Shown here: piece after piece, positions 52,743 to 60,654 of the stretch
Position numbering within the stretch: the stretch's first letter is position 1
Layout: every line of letters starts with the position of its first letter
Source: Brevibacillus laterosporus
GTDB lineage: Bacteria; Bacillota; Bacilli; Brevibacillales; Brevibacillaceae
Assembly: GCA_007833815.1 (NCBI GenBank)
Contig: CP033464.1
Coordinates: 802,501 to 866,500 of the forward strand
Direction: 5' to 3'
Length of the DNA: 64,000 nt
Translations under genes and position numbers: made by a program
The notes under the pieces: generated by a model
What the model was told of the DNA's origin: nothing
Database searches by the model: none
Seen by the model: only the letters and a program-made list of their open reading frames with translations

Positions 52743-54565
52743 AGGAATTTATTAGCAAGCTGGTCCCTGTCTATCAACGGTCAATTTGGATACGTAATAT
52801 CCTACTAGTCTTGTTCCTACTAGCTTTAGTAGCAGTAGGTGTAAAAATTAGATATAGCCTGAAAAAAATCGATTTATATGAACAAGCAAAAGCGTATTAC
52901 ACAGAAAAAAACTTACTAGCGGCGGAAGAGAGTTTTGCTAAGGCAGAAGCCATTACTACCATTGCTTACGGCGATGAAGTATGGAGCACGTCATTGTCAG
53001 CACTAACCTCAATCCGCCAAAAACTAGAATCCATCTCCCAGCAGGTTCATTTTGCTATGCGTGATAATGATGTAGAGGAGATGCTCGATTTATATACGAG
53101 CTATCACACGTTTAAGCAGCAATCCCTGCAAGAAGAGCAGGTATTAGCAAATTTTTTCACGCAGATTTCTGAAGGTCATACAATTGAAGCTACTTTAAAA
53201 ACATACTTCCTTTCTATCAAGGAAGCATATACCAAGTCTGTGCAAGCAAACCTTACAAAAAAAAAATATAGTGATGAAGGTTTTATTCATTCCCTTGTCG
53301 CTATTCCCGATGAATTTTTTGGTGGGAATAAACAGAAAAAGCAGGAGCTCATTACCTTATTTCGTTCCTATGATCAGAAGAAATTTAAAGACATAACAAA
53401 CAGAAGCACCTTTGAACAAGTAATTGAAGCAGCGGCCAAAAGTCTACGTGCCTACAAGCAAGTGGATATACAAGGCGATTGGTTAATCGCTCTACTCGAA
53501 AGGTACGCAAGCTCTGAGATCAAGCGGACCATCCGAAAAGATGACCTAGACACATTTATTACGCAGGCAAAGGCCTATCGTCAGATTAATGACGTGCTAA
53601 CTACTAGCTCTGAAACTATTGGCATCATTGACCGCCACCTCGCCTCTCAGATAAAACAAGCAGAACGATACACACAAGGAAATCAGTATAATAAGGCACG
53701 AGACCTGTATCAAAAGCTGAGCGCTCTTCAGGATACATCCCAGCTCGTGGCAGAATTAGAAGAGCACTGGACGAAACATGATCCAACTCGCTTACTGAAA
53801 GAGAAATATCCAGATAAATCGTTTGATTTGGTCGTGACTGGCGAAAAACGATGGGGCTCCAGGATTTATGTCGCAGGATTTTCAGAGGCAGATCGACATC
53901 TTCATTTGGCAGCAAAAATGCCGGATGATTATACTCCCCTCTTTTTAGAAGAATCATTTGAATCGGACATAAAACCAAAAAGCCTGAGCATTTCGGATAT
54001 ATTAACCGACAAAGAGGCTCCCATCATTATTGTAGAAGCAGAAGGTAAGGAACGCCGCTCTACTTATTATGGATTTGTTCCTGATCTATCAAAAAAAATA
54101 TGGGTGAAGAGGTTTGAAGTTGCGGCAGATGGATTTTCAGTGGAAGGTCCAGGTTCTGTGGTTCTTGAGAATGCAGAGGGTAGGGGAGAATATGAAATTG
54201 CTACTTTTAAGCTAGAAGATAAAGGCCTTGAATATGAAGAGAAAAAAGTAGACTATCTAACAGCAAATCCCGAAGTTGATCCTGAAGCAGAATTGGAAAC
54301 AAAACCATGGTCGGAAGCGGAGTCTGGATCAGAAAAACCATCCTCTTTACATAATGATGCAACATCAAATCCAAAAACAGACGTAGGAGCAGGTGGGTCT
54401 ACTACAGAATCCATCAATGTTTACGCTGGTCCTGGAGAAGAGTACGGTATTATTGGTCAAGTCAAAAAGAGCAATTCGATCGAGGGTGTGGCTGATCAAA
54501 ACGGTTGGTATCAAATCTCATTTAACGGTAATTCTGGCTGGATACGTCTTGATCAATTACCGTAA
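52739..54565 (+). CDS. Membrane-anchored helical protein with C-terminal SH3b domain
   Basis: A 608-aa protein. One N-terminal membrane helix (about 18-36), then a helical region with TPR-like units (EQAKAYYTEKNLLAAEESFAKAEA; QAERYTQGNQYNKARDLYQKL) up to about 350, a beta-rich region (about 355-490), an acidic P/E/S linker, and a bacterial SH3 domain (about 555-608; INVYAGPGEEYGIIGQV, NGWYQISFNGNSGWI). SH3b domains usually bind cell wall, so the bulk of the protein should be outside. It could be the wall-facing part of the system. Confidence 0.78.
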   Translation: MKEFISKLVPVYQRSIWIRNILLVLFLLALVAVGVKIRYSLKKIDLYEQAKAYYTEKNLLAAEESFAKAEAITTIAYGDEVWSTSLSALTSIRQKLESISQQVHFAMRDNDVEEMLDLYTSYHTFKQQSLQEEQVLANFFTQISEGHTIEATLKTYFLSIKEAYTKSVQANLTKKKYSDEGFIHSLVAIPDEFFGGNKQKKQELITLFRSYDQKKFKDITNRSTFEQVIEAAAKSLRAYKQVDIQGDWLIALLERYASSEIKRTIRKDDLDTFITQAKAYRQINDVLTTSSETIGIIDRHLASQIKQAERYTQGNQYNKARDLYQKLSALQDTSQLVAELEEHWTKHDPTRLLKEKYPDKSFDLVVTGEKRWGSRIYVAGFSEADRHLHLAAKMPDDYTPLFLEESFESDIKPKSLSISDILTDKEAPIIIVEAEGKERRSTYYGFVPDLSKKIWVKRFEVAADGFSVEGPGSVVLENAEGRGEYEIATFKLEDKGLEYEEKKVDYLTANPEVDPEAELETKPWSEAESGSEKPSSLHNDATSNPKTDVGAGGSTTESINVYAGPGEEYGIIGQVKKSNSIEGVADQNGWYQISFNGNSGWIRLDQLP

Positions 54566-54600
54566 AGGAATCCTGTAAAAAATGAGTCCTACAAATTAAA

Positions 54601-54633
54601 CAAGTTGGCGGAATCATGATTTCCGCCAACTTG
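54601..54633. terminator. Hairpin between the SH3b gene and the second chemoreceptor
   Basis: 13-bp perfect inverted repeat (CAAGTTGGCGGAA and complement) with a 7-nt loop. Only a weak T run follows on the minus strand; convergent genes on both sides make a bidirectional terminator likely. Confidence 0.7.
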
Positions 54634-54647
54634 TACAAGAAAAAGAG

Positions 54648-56369
54648 CTATGTGTTATGAATTTTAAACTGAGCTAATAGCTTTTCTAATTCTTTTACTG
54701 TTTCATTCATTTTAATAGAATGATTCGCCATCTCATTCGTTGAAGCCGATTGAATTCGAACAGATTGTACAGTTACATCTGTAGACCCAGATACTTGTGT
54801 TGAAGTAGAAGATATTTCGGATAAAGAAGCGTTTATTTCTTCTGTTCCCGCTGACATTTCTTCTGTTGTTGCAGACACTTCTTGAATCTGATAAGTGATT
54901 TCATTTATTTCTTGAACAATTGCAGAGAACGTTTTTCCTGCTTCATTAGCAGTTACTATTCCTTGTTTTGCTTCTTGTTGACCTTTCTCCATTACATGTA
55001 CCGCGTCTTTTGTATCTCGTTGGATAAAGGTAACCAAATTATTAATATCACTTGCTGACTGTTTTGATTCCTCCGCCAGTTTTCTTACCTCATCTGCAAC
55101 TACAGAGAAGCCTCTTCCATATTCGCCAGCACGTGCTGCTTCAATCGCAGCATTTAACGCTAACAAGTTTGTCTGTTCGGCAATGTCTGTGATTGACAAC
55201 AAGGCTTTATCAATCTGCTGTGTATTTGTAAGCAAGCGACTTATAACAGCCGATGTTTCCTCTACAGCATCATGAATAGTATCCATTTGAGTAATAAATT
55301 GTTCCACTACTTGGCTACCCTCTCTTGCCTGCTCCACTGTAGTTATTGCTAATTCTGCAACAGTAGACGCAGACTCGGCAACTCTCTGTACCCCAGTTGA
55401 CATCTCGTCCATAGCCTTAGCACTTTCTTGTATACTAAACATTTGTCTTTGTACTTGCTGGTTAACTTCATCAATTGTTTCCACAGCATTACTAGAAATA
55501 GTAGAAACGTTTTGTGTTTCATGTAGCATATTGTCTGTTGAAGTCATTACCGTTTGTGTTGTTGCTTGTACTTTCCCCATCAATTCCTGAAGATTCTCTA
55601 ACATACCATTGAATGAAGTAACAATACTTCCCATCTCATCGTTTGAATCGTAAGAGGTGCGAATTGTTAAATCTCCTTGAGCTACTTGTTTCATATCTGT
55701 TTCTAGTAAATCAATAGGATGCCTAATGGATTTACTAATGATATACCCTATAATACTAATAAAGATAACAACTAGTAAGGCAACAAAAGCAAACAAGAGA
55801 ATAGTATAATTGGCTTCCACGTAATTATCTTTTTGGAGCTTATCTGCTCTTTCTTGCAGATTTGTAAGTAATTTATGGAGAGAGGTAATCGCTTCTTGTC
55901 TGGCAGGCTGAAGTTCAGACAAATAGTAGGTATAAGCTTCTGCATTTTTATTTTGACTAGCTAGTAAAATGGATTTGCTTGTAAGATCATGTAGCTGGTC
56001 GAAATTTTTGCTAAAACTATCGTACAATTCTTTTTCTTCCACTGGAAGTTTGGTGCTTTCTATTTTTTTGATTAAATCATCATTCTCTTTTCGTAATTCC
56101 TTAATGATTGCATCAAGTTGATTGTTTCTTTTTTCATCAGTGGTAATCATATATTCCAATACATCCATATGAACCCTGAAGAAATTAGATTCTAAATCTC
56201 CTAACCACTGTATTGGCAGTAAGCAATCTTCATACATTCCTAAAGCTGCTTCATCTCCCTTTTTAAGCCCGTTATAACCTAGTGTGGATAAGGCAACAAA
56301 AGATAATATGGAAGTTAAGATGATAAGTAATAATTTTGTTCTTATTTTTACGTTCTTAAATAACCGCAT
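54648..56369 (-). CDS. Methyl-accepting chemotaxis protein, four-helix-bundle type
   Basis: A 573-aa chemoreceptor: membrane helix (about 10-32), extracytoplasmic four-helix bundle (4HB_MCP_1, about 35-185; [40 protein letters not shown]), second membrane helix (about 188-211), HAMP (about 212-265) and a signalling domain with [20 protein letters not shown] and [16 protein letters not shown] at the tip. It is a different class from the dCache receptor at 33626-35638. Ligand unknown; single gene. Confidence 0.92.
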   Translation of the reverse strand: MRLFKNVKIRTKLLLIILTSILSFVALSTLGYNGLKKGDEAALGMYEDCLLPIQWLGDLESNFFRVHMDVLEYMITTDEKRNNQLDAIIKELRKENDDLIKKIESTKLPVEEKELYDSFSKNFDQLHDLTSKSILLASQNKNAEAYTYYLSELQPARQEAITSLHKLLTNLQERADKLQKDNYVEANYTILLFAFVALLVVIFISIIGYIISKSIRHPIDLLETDMKQVAQGDLTIRTSYDSNDEMGSIVTSFNGMLENLQELMGKVQATTQTVMTSTDNMLHETQNVSTISSNAVETIDEVNQQVQRQMFSIQESAKAMDEMSTGVQRVAESASTVAELAITTVEQAREGSQVVEQFITQMDTIHDAVEETSAVISRLLTNTQQIDKALLSITDIAEQTNLLALNAAIEAARAGEYGRGFSVVADEVRKLAEESKQSASDINNLVTFIQRDTKDAVHVMEKGQQEAKQGIVTANEAGKTFSAIVQEINEITYQIQEVSATTEEMSAGTEEINASLSEISSTSTQVSGSTDVTVQSVRIQSASTNEMANHSIKMNETVKELEKLLAQFKIHNT

Positions 56370-56577
56370 CGAGTCCTCCTTATAGGAAATTTTTCTAATT
56401 TATTATATAACGTGCCGAGATAAAACGATACTTAATTTAAAATATTTGATGAATTTTGTCGAAAGCACTAAAATAATGGCGATATTAATAAAAATTAACA
56501 AATGAAAGAACATGGTCAGTCGTGTTATTAATATGAAATCGAGACAGAATTTATCTGTATCTACTCAAGATAGTACA

Positions 56578-56596
56578 ACATCGCTATCAAGCTAAG
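56578..56596 (+). repeat. Short dispersed repeat, copy 2
   Basis: ACATCGCTATCAAGCTAAG matches 26286-26304 with one mismatch; the upstream AAGATAGTACA is also similar to AAGGGGTACCGCC of the first copy. ACATCTCAATCAAGCTATAG at 59900-59919 may be a third, worn copy. Confidence 0.45.
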
Positions 56597-56731
56597 AAAT
56601 TTGTATCCTTATAATCAAAAAACACTATTCTTTTTTAGAAATATACAGGAAGAATGACGTTTTATAATAGAATTGTATTCTACACAACAATAAATTAACG
56701 TTGATGTTTACAAATGTGCATATACATTTGA

Positions 56732-56759
56732 AGCCTAATAGCTTTTTTGCTACTAGGCC
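56732..56759. terminator. Terminator of the small membrane protein gene
   Basis: GCCTAATAGC pairs with GCTACTAGGC (one mismatch) around TTTTTT. Lies about 25 bp after the stop codon at 56786. Confidence 0.6.
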
Positions 56760-56785
56760 TAAATGATCACATATGTCAATTATGC

Positions 56786-57094
56786 TTACCGTTTACCCTT
56801 GTAACCTTTTATTAGTAAAAAATACCAAAAACCAATCTCAGCTAATGCAGTAATACCAAATATAGGCCAAATTTTCCCTGAGCAAAGCTCTCTATAGAAA
56901 AATTCAAGTTCATTGCCATATCCCCTTGCCAATGAATTCAAAAAGAAAACAACTGGAGCTAGTATGGTAAAAACAAGCGTAATGACAGAAAAAAGGATAT
57001 GCTTTTTCTTAATCATGCAAACAATTGTAAGTATGATAGTTACTAAAATGAATAGGTAGTAAAAAATCCAAAACCAGAGTGGCATTGTCCCCAT
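56786..57094 (-). CDS. Small membrane protein of unknown function
   Basis: 102 aa with three hydrophobic segments (about 5-27, 33-53 and 75-95) and a basic C-terminus (KGYKGKR). No family is recognised. The ribosome binding site is GGAAGGGAG about 8 nt upstream of the ATG. It is in the same direction as the following gene (100 bp away), without obvious functional link. Confidence 0.6.
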   Translation of the reverse strand: MGTMPLWFWIFYYLFILVTIILTIVCMIKKKHILFSVITLVFTILAPVVFFLNSLARGYGNELEFFYRELCSGKIWPIFGITALAEIGFWYFLLIKGYKGKR

Positions 57095-57192
57095 AAAAAT
57101 TTGCTCCCTTCCAGTATCTAAATAGTATGTATTTTAACTATTCTGGTAAATAATCTATGTTACACTCTTGATGGTTTTCTCGATAAGATCGT

Positions 57193-58239
57193 CTAACTGG
57201 TAATCATAAAATCTTGAACCTTGATGTCCTCCTTGGGCAAATTAAATAATTGTTCAATCCTTAATGTGTTTGCATCAATGATACTAAATTTTCCTCCTAT
57301 CTCAGAATCGTTCTTTATTTGTGATAAAACAAAAATTTTGTCTTTAATTAACTGTGATTTCATTAAAGGTATATCAAAACTCAGGTTATTTTTTACAGAA
57401 AAGTGATCATCAAGAACCAACAAACCAAAGTTTCCATTATAATCCGCATATGTTAGGTAGATTGTATCCGTTTGATAAAAAAACATTTTATCGGCTACTG
57501 CTACTTCAGAGGGATATTTATTATACATGATGTTTCCTGAATTTATATTTAGTATAGTTAAACTTTCTTTCGTATTAAGTAATAAAAAATCCTTTACTCT
57601 TAACATCTCGCTTGCTCCATCATTAACTTGGTAGACTTGATCAATGTTCCCCTTATGTCTGTTAATAACATGAACCTCGTTATGCTCTGTTTCCACATTG
57701 TAAATAAGAACAAATATATTCTGGTTATCGTAGATTGCATTATTTATAAACGAGGGTAATGTAATACTGTATTCCTTTTTATAAATTCGATCAGTTACTT
57801 TAAAAACATTATCCGAAATATTTGTGTTAAAACTCTCCACTTCAATATCCTTTTCTTTTATAAAAAAAGTATAGGGAGCATTGAGTTTTTGTTCAGTTAC
57901 TTCGAAATTATTATTAACAATGTAATATTTTGAGACATGTTCAGCTGGTAACATCAGATTATTATCAGAATTTTTCCCCATAATAGGAGTATCACTAATT
58001 TTTAGTGTTACTTTATCGTATGATTTCCCATCATTTGTCGCCACAATATGACTTTTATCCTTAAATGGGTTTGAATATAAAAACAAGTATTGGTAATCGC
58101 TTACTTTGTAATCTGTAGTAATATTTTTGACGTATAGGGCTACACCCACAGAAGCAATAATTAGTAATACTGTACCCCAAAGTAATTTCTTCTTTGTTCC
58201 AATCATGCAAGTCACCTTTTTCCATAAATCAATTTTCAT
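57193..58239 (-). CDS. Membrane-anchored protein of unknown function
   Basis: 348 aa. One N-terminal membrane helix (about 18-36) and an extracytoplasmic body made of repeated short strands (YQYLFLYSNPF, NIFVLIYNVETEHNEVHVI, SLTILNINSGNIMYN, TIYLTYADYNGNFGLLVL), which suggests a beta-propeller-like fold. No catalytic residues recognised. High lysine/asparagine content indicates an AT-rich gene. Two genes upstream is a papain-like amidase gene, also exported; a shared operon is possible (gap about 97 bp) but a strong hairpin lies between. Confidence 0.6.
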   Translation of the reverse strand: MKIDLWKKVTCMIGTKKKLLWGTVLLIIASVGVALYVKNITTDYKVSDYQYLFLYSNPFKDKSHIVATNDGKSYDKVTLKISDTPIMGKNSDNNLMLPAEHVSKYYIVNNNFEVTEQKLNAPYTFFIKEKDIEVESFNTNISDNVFKVTDRIYKKEYSITLPSFINNAIYDNQNIFVLIYNVETEHNEVHVINRHKGNIDQVYQVNDGASEMLRVKDFLLLNTKESLTILNINSGNIMYNKYPSEVAVADKMFFYQTDTIYLTYADYNGNFGLLVLDDHFSVKNNLSFDIPLMKSQLIKDKIFVLSQIKNDSEIGGKFSIIDANTLRIEQLFNLPKEDIKVQDFMITS

Positions 58240-58295
58240 AAAAAGACTGTAAAGAACTGCTTATTCTTAGAAATGATAAAGCCAATACACTTTCG

Positions 58296-58340
58296 TTAAT
58301 GAGGAAAAGAGTGTGCAGGACACACTCTTTTCCTCATTAA
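58296..58340. terminator. 20-bp hairpin overlapping a stop codon
   Basis: 58296-58315 is the exact complement of 58321-58340, with only 5 nt between. The distal arm includes the stop codon (58339-58337) of the amidase gene. There is no separate T tail, but the arm itself contains CTTTTCC. It should be a very stable RNA end or processing barrier. Confidence 0.75.
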
Positions 58341-59056
58341 TATTCTACAGTATTTTTTGAATTTTCAATATCTGCTGGAGTTACAGTAAAACCTCCATCT
58401 GCATCAACATCGAAACCTTGTTCATCCCATGCCTTCCAGACTAATTTAGAACAATAGTAAGAAGATGTAAAATGTTTGGCTACATCCAATTTGTATGGTT
58501 TCCCTTTCTCCCCATATGCAAATTTTTGAGCATTGATATAATCTGTATCATCAGCACCTTTGACGTATAACTTAAGTGCTGAATCAAATCGATTTCCCCA
58601 GTTGTTTTTATAGTTACGTACACCTTCTTCTGGCCAAGCTTCTACAATGTAGTCATTATTTTTTCTCACGATTGCAGCATGTCCATGTCTCCACATAGAA
58701 GTTTTATTATCATATGTAATTAATATATCCCCCACAGTACCCATTCTTCCGCTAGAGGCCAATGCTTGTACCTTCTGTTGTTCTTCTTGAATTTGCTTAT
58801 ACTTTTCCGGTGCATTTTTTTTCAGATCATTCAGGCTCGTTTCTTCTGCTACCATACTATGGAGTTTGCCTTGCAGTGCTTTTGTTCTAGCTACTTCAGT
58901 CTCTTCAATTTTTCTCTCCAACTCAGCTTGAATTTCAGGTGAGGACATGTCCAGATAGCCTTCTTCTAATTCTTGAGAAGCCTGAGTAAGCGTTGGAACT
59001 GCAGAAACAGTTAATGCGGCTATTGCAAGGAACAAAATAATCTTTTTAATTTTCAA
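58337..59056 (-). CDS. Secreted permuted papain-like hydrolase (YiiX/YycO, C92 type)
   Basis: A 239-aa exported protein. Signal peptide 1-27, then a charged helical region (about 30-100), then a permuted NlpC/P60-like catalytic domain: GTVGDILITYD, HGHAAIV with H126, YIVEAWP with E139, and YYCSKLVWKAW with C202. In the permuted subfamily the histidine precedes the cysteine, as seen here. Such enzymes cleave peptide or amide bonds in wall or lipids; the substrate is unknown. The gene is divergent from a TetR regulator with a near-perfect operator between them, so it is probably repressed by that regulator. Confidence 0.83.
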   Translation of the reverse strand: MKIKKIILFLAIAALTVSAVPTLTQASQELEEGYLDMSSPEIQAELERKIEETEVARTKALQGKLHSMVAEETSLNDLKKNAPEKYKQIQEEQQKVQALASSGRMGTVGDILITYDNKTSMWRHGHAAIVRKNNDYIVEAWPEEGVRNYKNNWGNRFDSALKLYVKGADDTDYINAQKFAYGEKGKPYKLDVAKHFTSSYYCSKLVWKAWDEQGFDVDADGGFTVTPADIENSKNTVEY

Positions 59057-59081
59057 AAAAACACTCCTTTTTTTAAAATAT

Positions 59082-59103
59082 AAATACTAACTAGTCAGTA
59101 TTT
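59082..59103. promoter_or_regulatory. TetR-type operator between the amidase and tetR genes
   Basis: A 22-bp near-palindrome, 20 of 22 positions symmetric, centred on ACTAGT: outer arms AAATACT and AGTATTT. ACTAGT flanked by AGT/ACT is the usual shape of AcrR/FadR-type TetR sites. The position, 26 bp before the amidase ATG and 70 bp before the tetR ATG, allows control of both. Confidence 0.75.
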
Positions 59104-59172
59104 ATATTATATTTATAGTATAAGTTATGTTTAAAATCAACCATTTTTTTCTATAGGAGGTAATTATAGTTA

Positions 59173-59772
59173 ATGAATACAGAAAACAAGCATAAATTAA
59201 AAAGCCAAGAATCTTATAAGAAAATTATAGAGGCATCTTTTAAAGTTTTCGCTCAACATGGTTTTGATAAAACTTCAATTGACTTAATAGCAAAAGAGGC
59301 AGGATATACAAAAGGAACATTTTATTTACACTTTACCAGCAAAGAGGAGTTTTTTTTGAGACTAATGGAAACCAGGTTAGAGAAATATAAGCAGCAATAT
59401 GAACCTTTACTAAATTCAAATGATTCAATGGAGAATTTAATTAAACAAGGAATAGATATTTTTTACAAGGTAAGCTCAGAAGACAATTGGATACCTATTT
59501 TTTTCGAATTCTGTGCTAATGCGATTAGAAACGAAAAATTAAAGGAAGGAATGTCTACGTACTATAAAGGATGGGTTAATTTAATTGCTTCCGTTCTGCA
59601 AAAAGGAGTAATGACTAATCAACTACCTAAAGATTTAAATGTTAACGAAATGGCTGCTGTAATTATTGGGTTACTTGATGGACGAAATTTACAAAGAAAT
59701 TTTGTTCATAATAACATCGACCAGAATAAAATGGAGCAAATTATAAAACGAGTAATCGGCCTACCAGCATGA
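59173..59772 (+). CDS. TetR/AcrR family regulator
   Basis: A 199-aa repressor. The N-terminal helix-turn-helix is textbook: YKKIIEASFKVFAQHGFDKTSIDLIAKEAGYTKGTFYLHFTSKEEFF (about 14-60). The C-terminal ligand domain (TetR_C) contains SEDNWIPIFFEFCANAIRNEKLKEG and a typical IIGLLDGRNLQ block. The ribosome binding site AGGAGGT lies 11 nt upstream of the ATG. Ligand unknown. It is divergent from the papain-like hydrolase, which is its likely target. Confidence 0.88.
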   Translation: MNTENKHKLKSQESYKKIIEASFKVFAQHGFDKTSIDLIAKEAGYTKGTFYLHFTSKEEFFLRLMETRLEKYKQQYEPLLNSNDSMENLIKQGIDIFYKVSSEDNWIPIFFEFCANAIRNEKLKEGMSTYYKGWVNLIASVLQKGVMTNQLPKDLNVNEMAAVIIGLLDGRNLQRNFVHNNIDQNKMEQIIKRVIGLPA

Positions 59773-59927
59773 AAAGACCTAAATTATTTTCATTCCAAGA
59801 AACATTAAATTAAGTTGCTGATAATTACCTTCCACCTACGCTACTCACACTTTTTTGAGTAGGAGACTTTTTCAAATGAAAGATAAGAGCTGTTCCATTA
59901 CATCTCAATCAAGCTATAGGGAGTGCA

Positions 59928-59974
59928 AAAAATAGCCGGTTTTCCATCATACTAATGGCGAACCGGCTATTTTT
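59928..59974. terminator. Terminator after the tetR gene
   Basis: 14-bp perfect stem (AAAAATAGCCGGTT at 59928-59941, complement 59961-59974). Bidirectional by sequence. The remaining part of 59773-60170 shows no gene. Confidence 0.8.
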
Positions 59975-60170
59975 ATATAATTCAAAATCACCTGGTTCCT
60001 CATAATATCCGCCTCCACGGTAATGATTTATCCACCCGCCCAAAATCGGCATGCTTTTTTTAGACCGTGTCCTATACAAAGAACACACCAGCACCAGCTT
60101 TGTTATAGTTAAAACCACAGTAAGTTACTTGGTAATCAGTTTATTCTCTTTCGATTTGAGCCATTCTCTC

Positions 60171-60320
60171 TGCCGACTTCTCGATGAAATGCATCGGGTC
60201 GGCGGTTCCGCTGTCGGCATAAAAACAAAGCGCTTTTTACAAGAAGTGCCTCCAGAGGAGATCGAAAAAAGTAATTTGTACAAAATCCCACTTTTTGATA
60301 TTCCGCTGGAAACGCCTGCA
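60171..60320 (+). pseudogene. PucR-family regulator remnant (N-terminal domain piece)
   Basis: The frame reads RVGGSAVGIKTKRFLQEVPP, then EEIEKSNLYKIPLFDIPLE. That matches the N-terminal domain of PucR-type purine-catabolism regulators (GIKTxRFL...IP.E.IE.....PLFE.PLE). No start codon with a ribosome binding site and no rest of the protein. It stops at TAA 60336-60338 after losing homology around 60312, where the SDR remnant begins in a different frame. Confidence 0.55.
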
Positions 60321-60465
60321 AGCATACGATGCGTATAATGATATGTTTCTGCTTGAGCGAGTTGGTCAAGCCGATGAAGTAGCTCATTCGGTTATCTATT
60401 TAATGACCAATTCTTACACAACAGGTAGCACGCTTTTCCCAGATGGGGGCTACATTTTACGTTAA
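60307..60465 (+). pseudogene. Short-chain dehydrogenase remnant (C-terminal end)
   Basis: The frame to TAA 60463-60465 encodes ERVGQADEVAHSVIYLMTNS, then YTTGSTLFPDGGYILR. It is the classic C-terminal block of SDR oxidoreductases (RxGxPEEVA ... GxxLxVDGG). About 50 codons remain; the Rossmann and catalytic parts are missing. It is fused to the PucR remnant, which shows that a deletion joined two former genes. Confidence 0.75.
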
Positions 60466-60558
60466 ACATTAGTGAAATTCGTTGAAAAGAGCGCTGAACG
60501 AGGCAGATAATTTCCTTTCTCTCTTATACAATGATCCAATACAAAAGGATCGTACAAA

Positions 60559-60590
60559 AAAATGGACAGGGAATTTTTCCTGTCCATTTT
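60559..60590. terminator. Terminator of the anti-sigma gene
   Basis: 12-bp perfect stem AAAATGGACAGG / CCTGTCCATTTT with an 8-nt loop. It lies 65 bp beyond the stop codon at 60655. Confidence 0.8.
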
Positions 60591-60654
60591 CTTACTATAC
60601 GTATTTCATTATTATTTTTCTTGCTACAATTATTTTCCTCGCAACAATCATTTC

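Larger units (their letters stand above)
56370..56785. other. Intergenic region with short repeat and terminator
   Basis: AT-rich, no gene seen. It contains the short dispersed repeat at 56578-56596 and the terminator at 56732-56759. The first 90 bp should hold the chemoreceptor promoter. Confidence 0.55.

Noticed and set aside
38183-54565. Type VI secretion or phage-like injection system
   Set aside because: No sheath, tube, baseplate or spike protein is present; the vWA, tubulin-like and GTPase proteins fit another system.
60051-60338. 95-codon ORF taken as one complete gene
   Set aside because: Only the second half resembles a protein family (PucR); the first half lies in terminator-adjacent AT-rich DNA and has no ribosome binding site, so I treat it as a remnant.
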